A stretch of 64,000 nucleotides of DNA. Origin: Rhizophagus irregularis (taxonomy: Eukaryota; Glomeromycota; Glomeromycetes; Glomerales; Glomeraceae). This document shows positions 31,560 through 41,958 of this stretch, one piece after another. A program made the position numbers and the translations under genes. The notes beneath the pieces were generated by a model. It saw only the letters and a list, made by a program, of their open reading frames with translations, was not told where the DNA came from and ran no database searches. The stretch's first letter is position 1, and every line of letters begins with the position of its first letter. The stretch spans positions 3,348,001 through 3,412,000 of the forward strand of contig NC_089441.1 of NCBI RefSeq assembly GCF_026210795.1, written 5' to 3'.

Positions 31560-32249
31560 TACTATCAGTGGTGATTTTTTTGGTAGTATTTTATAATGCT
31601 TTTTAAATAATATTAATAGGAATTTTTGACATGTCATGTAAATATCATATTTAATAACATATATATTAATAAGTCTATTAACAAGTATGATATTTAATAT
31701 TAATATTGTAACTAATATAAAAGGATAATTGTCATATATTACAAAATTATTATTTTACATTTCATTGTAATATGGTATTTTAATATATATTAAATTATAA
31801 TAGCAATTATATTGTCAATTATTTCAAAATATACATTATAGGATTATTATATGATAATCAAAAAAATAGGCACTGATAGCTAAGTTTCTTTTTTTAGTTT
31901 TTTATTGCAGGGAATGCTTCCTGAAGTGTTCTACTTTTTTTTGTAGATTTTAGTTTGGAACTTGAAAATGGAGACCGATGAGTATTTTTAAAGGGTTGGA
32001 AATGGGTTTTTAATTTTTTTATGTAAAAATGTTTATTATAATTCTTTTTTTGTAGGAAATAATTTAATGTTGTTTACAATAACTGACTATATAATAAATA
32101 AATAATTATTGTTTTTTAATGATATGTTAATTTAATCAGAAGTATTCTTTAAGGTCCTGTTACTACTGTGATAAATATAAATTAATAACAACTCACATCG
32201 AATCCTAATACAATTAAATTAATGTAAATTAACATAATTCTGCCTAAAT
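31560..32249. other. AT-rich interior of the 2.4-kb element, no gene
   Basis: Low-complexity AT-rich DNA. One further acceptor-like block, TTTTTATTGCAG followed by GGAATGCTTCC, occurs at about 31901-31925. No coding frame seen. Confidence 0.35.
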
Positions 32250-32544
32250 AGGACCCCAGATATCTCCAAAACAGGTCATAAGTCACACTTTCGGCAGATT
32301 GGCCCATTTTTCAGGGGCTCAAAAAATCGTTTTTGTAAATATCTCGGCATCCAGTGGTCCAATTTTGATGAACATTTTTTTAAATTGTAGAGCTAAATGA
32401 GGGCTACAAAATAAAAAAAATTCATTAAAATTGAATTACTGGATGCTGAGATATTTACAAAAAACGATTTTTTGAGTTTCAGCAAAAAGGGGTGTTTTTG
32501 GCCAAAAGTCCATTATGACCTTTATATTAGATATCCGGGGTCCT
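32250..32544. mobile_element. AGGACCCC MITE, 295 bp, exact 8-bp target duplication
   Basis: The ends AGGACCCCAGATATCT and AGATATCCGGGGTCCT are inverted repeats; GCCTAAAT is duplicated exactly on both sides (32242-32249, 32545-32552). The interior is a near-palindrome (about 32320-32485), with TTGTAAATATCTCGGCATCC facing GGATGCTGAGATATTTACAA, so the transcript would fold into one long hairpin. Confidence 0.85.
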
Positions 32545-32552
32545 GCCTAAAT

Positions 32553-33121
32553 ATTAAATAAAATAGCCAGAATTATCAATCCTAATACGATCTTGATATG
32601 ATTCTGATCTATAATTTAAGTATAAAATACGGGAATGATGTTTAATGTCATACAATATTTGTGCATTAATCTAATTATTAATAAAATTATTTAATTACAT
32701 ACAATCAAAAACTGCAAAATTCTTTGTTATACTGAAAAAAAATTCAGTATAAAAAAAATCCGTTATATTGAGAGGTATTTTTATATAAGCAATTTACACA
32801 CTTTACTTCATACTACATTATACGGTAAATAAATAGTAAACTTCATTATATCAAGGTTTTTTTTATATTTAAAATCAGTACCATACTGAAAATCTGTTAT
32901 ATCGTGTTATTTGTTATATAGAGGTTCACTGTAAAGAGGGAGACTGTATATATTATTTACTATAAAAAATATACTATTACCATAAAAGGTATATTATGAT
33001 ACCTAATTGCAGGACTACTAAATCACGTAATTTTTGGCATGCCCCTTACCGAACAACTGAGATTCCATTCAAACCAAAAAAGCTCTGATCAATAATAGCA
33101 TTCTACATATAGCAATTAAAC
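32553..33121. other. Repeat-derived DNA, end of the pogo-like element and outer shell of the nest
   Basis: Contains subterminal GTTATAT repeats up to 32946. At about 33013-33040 the text AATCACGTAATTTTTGGCATGCC is the inverted counterpart of GGCGTGCCAGAAATCACGTGATT at about 29722-29745, suggesting that the whole 29.4-33.0 kb block is one older element filled with later insertions. No gene. Confidence 0.4.
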
Positions 33122-33334
33122 AGGACCCCGAAATATACATAAAAGGGTCAGGTCAGAGTTTGCGTATAATGAGTCAAAAAAATCATGTAGATCATTCCTT
33201 TTATGGATAATCCCAGCCAAAATAATATTTCCTAATTTAGATAATGGCTGAAATTATCGTAATTCTGGCCCTGAAAGAATGCGTATTTTGGACCACTTCT
33301 GGACCTGACCTCTACATATATATTTCGGGGTCCT
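33122..33334. mobile_element. AGGACCCC MITE, 213 bp, exact 8-bp target duplication
   Basis: Ends AGGACCCCGAAATATACAT and ATATATATTTCGGGGTCCT are inverted repeats; AATTAAAC flanks both sides exactly. An inner inverted pair GGGTCAGGTCAGA / GGACCTGACCTCT follows the ends. No coding capacity. Confidence 0.85.
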
Positions 33335-33392
33335 AATTAAACCACGCTTCCAAATTTTGATTCTTAAAATTATCATTATTGATCTCTCTTAT

Positions 33393-33505
33393 TAAGGTTG
33401 CCAGCCTAAATCTCTCCTAAATTTTATGATTAATTTCTCCAAAATTTTACTATAATTTTATTATAGTTTTGGCAAGGTTTCAGCAGTTTCAACCAAATAA
33501 TAAAA
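33393..33505. mobile_element. Left-end remnant of the TAAGGTTGC MITE family
   Basis: TAAGGTTGCCAGCCTAAATC, then ATTTTATGATTAATTTC, TTACTATAATTTTATTATAGTTTTGGCA and TTTCAGCAGTTTC follow the left half of the 244-bp copies with substitutions. The right half is missing at this position. Confidence 0.6.
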
Positions 33506-33890
33506 AAAAAAATAAAACCAAAACTAAGATTCATATATACTTATAAATCTTAGTTCTTTTTCATTCTTCAGAATTTGGAAATCTACCTGATCCTAAAAAT
33601 AAAAACAGTTATTAGTAATCGTTTATTAATAATATTATAAAAAAAAAGAAAAAAATCAAGATTTATAATTAATAGTTACTTATGAATCTTGATTTTTCAT
33701 TCTTCGGAATTTGGAAATCCACCCGATCCTAAAAAAAAGTAAAAAACGGTTATTAGTAATCGTTCATTAATAATATTAAAAAAAAAAAAATCAAGATTCG
33801 TAATTAGTAATTATTTACGAATTTTAATTTTCCGTTCTTCAAAATTCAGAAATCCACCTGATCCTAAAAAAAAGTAAAGAACGGTTATTA

Positions 33891-34204
33891 CCATATATCG
33901 CGGGCCATAGTACCCCCCTATGCATAGTACCCCCTTGAAAAATTTCATAGAATTGTATGGTACCTAGAATGATATTTTACAATTATCTCATGATCCAGTG
34001 ATCAGATTTGAGCCATCTTTTTTTTGTTTGATAGCTCTCATTGAGCTCTACAAAATAAAAAAAATGATCTTTCAAATTAGACCAGTAGAACGTGAGATAT
34101 TCGCAAAAAATGGAATTTTTAAGCTTTGTTTAGTACCTGGGAGTACAGGGTCAAACCCCCAATTTTTGCAAGATACCCGGGGTACTGTGGCCCGCTATAT
34201 ACGG
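33891..34204. mobile_element. MITE with TATATNGCGGGCCA termini, 314 bp, TA target duplication
   Basis: The left end CCATATATCGCGGGCCATAG and the right end (read inward) CCGTATATAGCGGGCCACAG are inverted repeats; TA flanks both. The interior again has the palindromic module (TGAGCTCTACAAAATAAAAA with arms ending in GTGAGATATTCGC and GATCCAGTGATC). It interrupts array 3. Confidence 0.75.
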
Positions 34205-34226
34205 TAATAACTGTTCATTAATAATA

Positions 34227-34855
34227 TGGTGCGTACAGTCTAAAGCCACCACTTTTTTATTTTTTGGCCGAATTTTTATAAAATCACGTGAGCAAATTTC
34301 ATTGGTCAATATTTACTTATCATATATATATATAGGTGGTTTGTAGAATAGAATACCAATTGTTTAGCCAGAATTAATATTAATTCTAGCTAAAATGATT
34401 TATAAATTCATATTATTAGAAATTTTATTATATATAAAATTGTGATACCTATTAAATTTTTTCTATATTCATTAAGAATAATAAATATATATTTAAATTG
34501 TTTCAAAAAAAAATAAAGTTTATAGATAAATAATTCTCATTCAGTTATTTTAAACAAAAATATTTTTATATTAATTCTTAATTTAGGCCAGTTTATAAAT
34601 TTTGGCCTGCATTATATTAGTATTAAACTGGCCAAATTCCTCCAAATTTATTCAAAACATAGTAAAATAACCAAAATTAAAACTTACATATCTTATGCTA
34701 CAGTAATTCAATTTGAAAAAACTCTCTGTTATATAAAAGTATACTGTTTAAACTACAATTACAGAAAGTTTTTTTAAAAAATATTGATTAAATTTTTTTT
34801 TCTATTCATTTGAAATCACATAATAAAAAGTGGTGGCTTTAGACTGTGTACACCA
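34227..34855. mobile_element. MITE with long inverted ends, 629 bp, TA target duplication
   Basis: Left end TGGTGCGTACAGTCTAAAGC and right end (inward) TGGTGTACACAGTCTAAAGC continue as CACCACTTTTT, giving about 30 bp of inverted repeat; TA flanks both sides. The interior is AT-rich with no gene. It sits 17 bp after the previous MITE, within the same array unit. Confidence 0.75.
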
Positions 34856-35345
34856 TATTAAAAAAAAAGAAAAAAAATCAAGATTCGTAATTAGTAGTTA
34901 CTTATGAATCTTGATTTTCCGTTCTTCATAATTCAGAAATCCACTTGATCCTAAAAAAAAGAAAAAAAAACAAAACCAAAATTTATATATACTTACGAAT
35001 CTTAGTTCTTTTCCATTTTTCAGAACTAGAAAGCCTGCCCAAAACCTAAAAAGAAGAAAGGAACGGTTATTAGTAACCATTTCATAATATTAAAAAAAAC
35101 AAATAAATAAACCAAGATTCGTATTTACAAATCTTGGTTCATCCATTCATCGGAAATCCACTGAACCTATCATAAAAAGAAAGAAAGGAACAGTTAGTAA
35201 CCGTTCTGAAATATTTAAAAAAAATAAAAACCAAGATTCTTAAGAATTTTGTTTCTAAATCCCCATCTTCCTTCTCACATTTTTTACCTTAAAGTTCAGT
35301 TTCATGTTAAAGCTGGCGTCCTCCTATGCGTCCTACAAAAAAAAT

Positions 35346-35731
35346 AATAAAAAGAAACGTTAATTCATTTCTTAAATTAACAAAACTTCCTCTTTCCCAT
35401 TTTTTAAAGTCAGACTCCTACAAAAAAAAAACAATGAAAAGAAATGTTAATTCATTTCTTAAATTAAAAAAAATATATAAAATTAAAAAAAAATAAATTA
35501 AAAAAAAACATGTAAGTTTCAAAATGAAATTTACATTACTTCCAAGAAAAAGAGGCGGAAGAAAGGTATGAAAAAAGGGGAAGAGCGAAAGGAAAAGCAA
35601 GGGAAGGACGAAAGGGAAAGGAAAGGATAATAGGAGAAAGTAAAGAAGTAAGGGACGAAGGGAAGTGAAAGGAAGGAAAAGGGAAAGTTTAAAAAATATC
35701 CTTTTTTAAACTTTTGATATGCGTAATGCGT
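35346..35731. other. Purine-rich tract bordering array 3
   Basis: Between 35570 and 35690 the plus strand is almost all purine (GGGAAAGG, GAAAGG repeats); on the array strand this is a long polypyrimidine leader. The last 9 bases, GTAATGCGT, are the target duplication of the next element. Confidence 0.45.
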
Positions 35732-36559
35732 AGCATAGCGGACATGCTTATATCACCTTGCCGATCATTTGCCGATCACATAATTCTGGATTTTAAAAAC
35801 TTGTTGAAAAGCCATAAATAATTTTAAAATAATGTGGCAAAAAAATAATGGAAATCCAAGATAAGTACTAAATTATCATATAATTTTAATTATGTAATTA
35901 TTAGTATAATTTTTTATATTACAATAACACATTTTTCATATGTGATAATTCAGTCATTTTTGCGGATCATCAGACAAAAATTGATGGGCGAAGGTGAATA
36001 TGCATGGGCGAAACTTGAAACTTTGCACAAATATTCTTTATCTTATATATAATATATATTATAGTAAAAATAAAACAGTGATACGATCTATTAAACAGAT
36101 TTTTTATTAGTAAGGTATTTAACAAATAATTTTGCAAAATGAATAAATAAATATCAAATAAATCAGTGTCACAAAATTAAGTAAATACCATGAAATTACA
36201 TAAATTAATGCCACGAAATTAAGTAAATTGATGCCATGAAACTAAATAAATCACAAAATTTAATAAATAATACCATAAAACATATGCTACTAACTAATTA
36301 TTTTTATTAAAATTTAAAACAATAATAAAAGTTAAAAAGTTGCTACTAATAAAAGTCACTCAATAACAATCCAATTCAAATAAAATTTAATATACAACAA
36401 TTATAACCAAACTTAAGTTTTTTGTAAATTTTGAGCATATATTATTATGTAAAATTTTCAATAACGGCATTTATTATGTGATATAATTGAATAAATGATC
36501 GATAAATGATCAGCAAATGATCAGCAAAATTGTGATAAAATAGGGATGTCCGCTATGCT
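35732..36559. mobile_element. MULE-like non-autonomous element, 828 bp, exact 9-bp target duplication
   Basis: Terminal inverted repeats begin AGCATAGCGGACAT and continue into repeated GATCATTTGC motifs on both sides. GTAATGCGT is present exactly at 35723-35731 and 36560-36568. A 9-bp duplication is characteristic of Mutator-like elements. The interior is AT-rich with AAATTAAGTAAAT repeats (36170-36260) and no gene. Confidence 0.85.
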
Positions 36560-36568
36560 GTAATGCGT

Positions 36569-37083
36569 GACGTTTAATTAGACTATTTGACCAATATCTG
36601 TTTGGCCTATTCTGAAAGGACGACCTACATATAATGCCGAAAGCAGCCAAAAATGCGAAACTGCGAAACCTGTCAAAATTGTGAAACTGCTGAAACGTAC
36701 GCGTACTCTATAATAGGTTTCTCCGTAGTTTTGGCATAGTTGATCATAAGATTTGCATATAGTTATGCCAAGTTACACCAATTAATAATATAATTTAGAT
36801 GATCAAATAATCTACAGATAAAAGATTAAACTTCAATATTTTACCGTCGTCTTAGTTCTTTTAAGCTTTATCTAGTGCTAGAATTTTCATTTCTAACTCC
36901 CATATTAATATTATAATATTACACGTTTTTGCAGTTTTTTTTAAGGGGCTTATATTCATTAAAGGAAAATGCGTAACATGCATTTAATAAACCCAATTCC
37001 GTCATCTCCTTTAACACTGAACTAAAGTTTCTTTTACTTTCTTCCATTTTCTTAATAATAAAATTAATAATAAACTGTTTCAA
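36569..37083. other. 5' region of the decayed hAT gene
   Basis: About 36640-36780 has GCGAAACTGC and TTTTGGCA motifs similar to the interior of the TAAGGTTGC family, consistent with subterminal sequence of a related full-length hAT. The last 100 bp are a T-rich leader before the ATG at 37084. Confidence 0.35.
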
Positions 37084-40035
37084 ATGACTGATCATATAGA
37101 AGATTCACCCATTAAAAAGAAAAATAAAGGAGGTTGGCCACCTAATAGCATTTGGGAAGATATTAATAAAAGAGAAGCTGTTGGTTCTGGCAAATTTGCC
37201 GCCTTCTGCAAGTACTGTAAGAATACATGGTCACGCGGTGAAGTTTCAAAGCTCAAAGAGTATCTTTCAAACCATTGTCCAGATGAGGACCCCGAACAAT
37301 ATATATAAAGGTAGGTTTTGAGTTTGCTTAACCAACATATAAAAATTTTTCCTATGTGAGATTTATTATTGCTTATTTGATAACATAATTTTTAAATAGT
37401 CAGATATAATTATGCGTAACAGAGTATTAAATTATTAATAGTCAGATATATATTTGCGTAGCAGGATAGATTTTTTTAATATATATATATAATATAATAT
37501 ATATTTACATTTTTCACATTAAAAAAATTTAATAAAATATGTAAACAAAGTTATAAATATGTTTATGTAAAAAAAATTTACTATTTTTAATACAAAGAAT
37601 AAGTTAATTGTATACGTAATACAGGAATCATTTTTAGACGTGATCGTGTAATGTGTTTTGATAAAACAAATACGCGTCCACGTAACATTAAAATTATAAA
37701 TCATATACGCGTCCGTGTAATAGTAAAAAAATATATATTGAAAATAAGAGCAACGGGTGGATGGGAAGGGAAAAATAAGTGTTTTTCTGTTTTTTTATAA
37801 TTTTACACTATAATTTTTGTAATAATCAATAAAAGTTATTTCATTTTTACTTAGAAAATTTTTTAAAAATATTTTTTTGACAAATTTTACAGTAAATTTT
37901 AAAAATAAAAATTCCGCGTATTGGTGGCGTTACAAAAAACATAAATAAATCCATAAATATCTATTCAATCATGATAAAAATTTATATGTAAGTAGATTCG
38001 AACCTGCTGAACAACTTTACTTAAGAAGGTTTTGGATGTTTCCTTTGACTAAAGCGCCTAAATTACGCTCTAAAGTCACAGAACAGATATACGAAATATT
38101 AATAAGAAACATTTATAAGTTGTAATATTACAAAAAAATAATAATAGCTTTATCTATACATTATTTCAAAAATTTTTGTTTTTTTAGTTTTTTTTATATA
38201 CATATTTTATAAAAAAAATTATATATAAATATATATATGTCATAAAATAAATTGCTTAGCAGTGTAAAAAATTTATGAGTTAGATAAAAGTTTGCTTAGC
38301 AGACATGAAAAATATTTGCTTATTGACCTTAGTAAATTTTGAATTTTTTATCTGACTTATATATATATTGTTCGGGGTCCTTTCAGATGCGCCAGCAGCA
38401 GTTGTTAGAAGGTATATAACTAAAGTAATGGAACAGCAAGATAAGTCCAAGTCATCCAAAAAAAGAAAATACTCTGAAAATCAAAGTAACATGGATGATT
38501 ACCATGATTCAACAGAGCTTAACGAACAAAGATGTACACGAATTAATCGTGCATTAGTTAAATTTTTTATTGCATGCAGAATTGCATTTAGAATAGTGGA
38601 ACATTCCTTTTTCATCAATTTTATAAAAGAGCTTAATGCCAGGTACAATATACCAACAAGGGAAGTATTAGTAAATCAACTACTTGAACGTGAATTAGCT
38701 CAAGTGAACTTCAAAGTTAATTCTGAGCTTGAAAAGAAAACGAATTTAACGTTAGGTTTGTTAAATTAAATAGGCTATCATACATGATTTTTATTTAATC
38801 TTACTTACTATATAATATTAATTTATAATTTAGTCTTTGATGGTTGGACGTCTGGTACACATCGTTCAATTTGAAACTTCATTGTAATGACTCCATTGCG
38901 TAAAGAATATCTTTATCAACTTTCTGATTTGTCTGAAAATTCGCACACTGCATAATATTTAGTTACAGTAATTGAAAAGGTTATAGAAGGTATTAGAAAA
39001 AATCGAATATGTGCTGTAGTTTCTGATAATGCGGCCAATGTTCATAATGCATGAAAAATTATACATGAGAATCATCCAACAATTGAGAATGCACATTCTA
39101 TCAATTTAATTGCATGCGACATCGTTAAGAAGAAGTTTGGGAAACGTTTATTAAAACATGTTAATATTTTGACAACCTTTTTTAGAAGTTCTCATCAGGC
39201 TAATGCAAAACTTGCTCAAATAATTAAAGAAAAAGGAATTAGTGGAGGAGGATTAAAATTATATTGCAAGACATGCTGGACTACTGCTAGTGAATCTGTA
39301 AATTCAGTAATAAATTTGGAATCAGCACTAGAAGAAATGGTCAGCGATCCCGATAAAATGCTAACAAATGACAAAATAAAACTAATTATTCAATCAAGAA
39401 ATTTTTTTCAAATTTACGAGTTCTTGGATTTGTTCTGGATCCTCTAAGAAAAGCAGTACTTTCATTAGAATTGAGAAGAGCTACACTTGCAGATTGTTTC
39501 CTGAGCTTGGTAAGACTTGCAGCTACATTAAAAAAGTTACCCAAATCATTAAATCCTGCATTCCGAAGTCATTGTATCAAAGTAATAAATGAAAGATTTG
39601 ATGAGTTCGATGATGATAAGTATATTACTTGTTTTTTTATGGATCTCAGATTTAGAAACGCGCCACTTAAAAAATGCGCCCTCATGAGAATTATCAAATG
39701 TGCAGCTTCAATCGGAAAAAATTTAGGTTTCAACCGTTACAAAGCTGAAACTTTATGTGATCAAATACAGAAATATATTAATGAGCAAGAACCATTTACC
39801 TAGATATCGGTTTTGCTAAAGATAATCCCGTGAATTGGTAGAAATATATTAATACCGAACCAGAACCAGATGTCCTGCCAAGAATTGCAAGTTATCTATT
39901 TGCAATATGTCCTAACTCAGCAACTTGTAAACATGGATTTTCAACTTTAGGATGACTATTTCATAAACGTCGCTTAAATCTTAATGTGGATAAACTAGAA
40001 TCCATGTGCAAATTAATTTTGTATTAAAAATCCCA
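37084..40035 (+). pseudogene. Decayed hAT transposase (zf-BED type), interrupted by a 1,096-bp insertion
   Basis: The N-terminal exon has a BED-like finger (SIWEDINKR, FAAFCKYCKNTWSRG, LSNHCPD). Skipping 37286-38389 (element plus one target copy) the frame continues directly as NHCPD-APAAVVRRYITKVM, then an RNase H-like core (SFDGWTSGTHR, VVSDNAANVHNA, HSINLIACDIV), and a C-terminal dimerisation block (NPVNW, PDVLPRIASYLFAICPNSA, CKHGFSTLG, KRRLNLNVDKLESMCKL). In-frame stops occur near 38874, 38954, 39052, 39839, 39950 and 40024, several at expected Trp codons, and there is a frameshift near 39405. An intron is visible at 38755-38834. The transposase is dead. The upstream array 3 is on the opposite strand. 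Confidence 0.75.
37286..38381. mobile_element. AGGACCCC-family element, 1,096 bp, inserted in the hAT gene
   Basis: The ends are perfect inverted repeats beginning AGGACCCCGAACAATATA. The flanking 8 bp are TCCAGATG (left) and TTCAGATG (right), a target duplication with one change. Subterminal direct repeats of the form TTGCTTA or TTGCGTAGCAG occur several times on each side. The interior has two ATACGCGTCC-GTGTAA repeats and no long frame. On the minus strand near 37990-38060 there is a GGTTCGAATC B-box-like sequence in a poor tRNA-like context. This is the longest member of a family with short copies at 32250 and 33122. Confidence 0.85.
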
Positions 40036-40108
40036 AGATTGCTTGGCTAAACTCATTTTAACTTTTGATAAAAGTCTAAACTTTAATTAGTAATAGTTTA
40101 AACTATAA

Positions 40109-41454
40109 CAGTCAGTGGTCATATCATGTTTTTTAGGAGTGTCTTATAATTACTAATAAATAGTAATTTTTATATTTATATTAATATAAATTTTCTTAAG
40201 TTATATATTATAAAAACTTTATATATTTTTATTCTTTAGGAACTTTTTTACTTATTTAAACACTTTTTTTTTTAATACAATACCTATATAAAAAATTTAT
40301 ATTAAGCTAACTTTTATAGTTTCAACCTCCAGATGCAATTTATTGGTAAAAGGTAAATATTACTTTTAAATATATAAATATATGTAAATTTTTATGAGGA
40401 ATCAGTTTACTTAATAAATAAAAAGTAATTTTCTTAATAAAATTTATGGTAAATTTAAATTTACAATTTTAGTAAAAATTAGCCAATATTAAACTTATAA
40501 AATTTATATAAATATTTGCTAATTTTTTTGTATAAATACAATTTTAATTGCAAATTACATGTTTTAATAAAATAATATTTTAAATATTTACGATATTTAA
40601 CAAATTTTATAATTTGACTAATTTTTAAAAGTTATTTATAGTAAAAATATTTCAATAATTATTTAATTTTAATAAAATTTAAAGTATAATCATTTTAATT
40701 GATTATAAAACAGTATGTAAAATTTGAGAATATGTTATTTATAGAATTATTGAATAAATATACTGTTACACAAAATGCAGATTATTTAGTTGATATGTAA
40801 AATACTAATTGATATTTTGAAATATTTTACATAATAATATATACTAAAATTTTACAGGCTATTTTATATCCTTTAAAAGTAATTATATATTAAATTATAT
40901 TAAAATTGAATAGTTATTGAAATACTTTTACTATTAACAACTTTTAAAAATTAGTCAAATTATAAAATTTGTTAAATATTGTAGATATTTAAAATATTAT
41001 TTTATTATAACATGTAATTTGCAATTAAAATTGTATTTATACAAAAAAAATTAGCAATTACTTATATACATTTTATAAGTTTAATATTGGCTAATTTTTG
41101 CTAAAATTGTAAATTTAGATTTACCATAAATTTTATTAAGAAACTTGCTTTTTATTTATTAAGTAAACTGATTCCTTATAGGAAAATACATATATTTATA
41201 TATTTAAAAGTAATACTTACCTTTTACCAATAAGTTGCATCTGGAGGTTGAAACTATAAAAGTTAGCTCAACATAAATTTTTTATAAAAGTATTATATTT
41301 AAAAAAAAGGTATTTAAATAAGTAAAATAGTTCAAAAAGAACAAAAATATATAAAGTTTTTATAATATATAACTTAAGAAAATTTATGTTAATATAAATA
41401 CAAAAAATTACTATTTATTAGTAATTATAAGAGAAATGAAATGACCACTAACTG
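40109..41454. mobile_element. Foldback element: giant inverted repeat of 1.35 kb
   Basis: Two arms of nearly 600 bp (about 40109-40700 and 40868-41454) are inverted copies, about nine in ten bases alike by eye, around a loop of about 165 bp. The outer ends are CAGTCAGTGGTCAT and, from the other side, CAGTTAGTGGTCAT, a Tc1/pogo-like terminus. ATAA stands at both borders. Matching landmarks include TTTCAACCTCCAGATGCAA in the left arm and TTGCATCTGGAGGTTGAAA in the right. No coding frame. Confidence 0.85.
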
Positions 41455-41603
41455 ATAACAAAAGGTTTCGACAATAGCTAAATGTCTAAACTATGTCTAA
41501 ACTTTTTAATTAATAAAATTTAAAATAAATAATTATTAATACATTATTATATATATTTAAATAAATTTTTTATAAATAAATATTATATAATTATTAATAA
41601 ATA
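41455..41603. other. Spacer between two transposable elements
   Basis: AT-rich, with GTCTAAAC repeats resembling the ends of the TAAGGTTGC family. No gene. Confidence 0.3.
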
Positions 41604-41958
41604 TAGTTAGACTTCCATATAGTAACATTTCATATAGTTACATCATAAAAATCATATCGGCTAACTATCAAAATTGGGCCTAATTTTATATAGTAATTTT
41701 GATCAACATTACACAACTACAATTAGTAAAAAAAAAAATTCTCATGATCAAATTTAGCGAACGCACCCTTAAAAAAAATAACATATTAAAAAACGCGTCT
41801 AACCGATGAGCGCAGTCTAAAACCGATGAGTTTGAGTAGTGGAAGACTAGTAGAAGGCAATTGGCATCTCGCAATTTCGAATGTTACCAGTTATTAGTTG
41901 TAAATAAAATTAGTTTTTGCAAAACTATTTTTTATTTTTATTAAAATATTTTATATTT

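Larger units (their letters stand above)
30550..32946. mobile_element. Probable pogo-like non-autonomous element, 2.4 kb, hosting array 2 and two nested MITEs
   Basis: The left end CAATCCCCTCTTGATATAAC and the right end (read inward) CAGTCTCCCTCTTTACAGTG are diverged inverted repeats; both are flanked by TA, and the flanks join to continue the surrounding direct repeat. The subterminal sequence has GTTATAT repeats (32740-32930). No transposase frame exists. It contains the 244-bp TAAGGTTGC MITE (30663-30906), the cassette array at 30984-31511 and the AGGACCCC MITE at 32250-32544. The ends are diverged, so the limits are moderate confidence. Confidence 0.5.
33535..35345 (-). repeat. Array 3: about seven exon-like cassettes (minus strand), interrupted by two MITEs
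   Basis: On the minus strand, repeated units of about 140 bp read: A/T tract ending TTTTTTAG, a block of about 45-50 nt (GATCGGGTGGATTTCCAAATT...), then a donor (GTAAGT in the best copies). Blocks lie near 33541-33592, 33680-33727, 33818-33865, 34901-34950, 34996-35047, 35115-35168 and a diverged one near 35240-35335. The spacers share AACGGTTATTAGTAATCGTT. Units 3 and 4 were separated by MITEs at 33891-34204 and 34227-34855. A purine-rich tract (35570-35690) borders the array, as for array 1. Confidence 0.65.

Noticed and set aside
34898-35600. Short minus-strand frames in array 3
   Set aside because: Composition-driven; they cross the splice-like borders and share no domain.
37985-38075. 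Possible tRNA gene on the minus strand (GGTTCGAATC box)
   Set aside because: The T-arm stem has a mismatch, and no acceptor stem or good A box pairs with it. It lies in a non-autonomous element, so at best a decayed tRNA-like piece.
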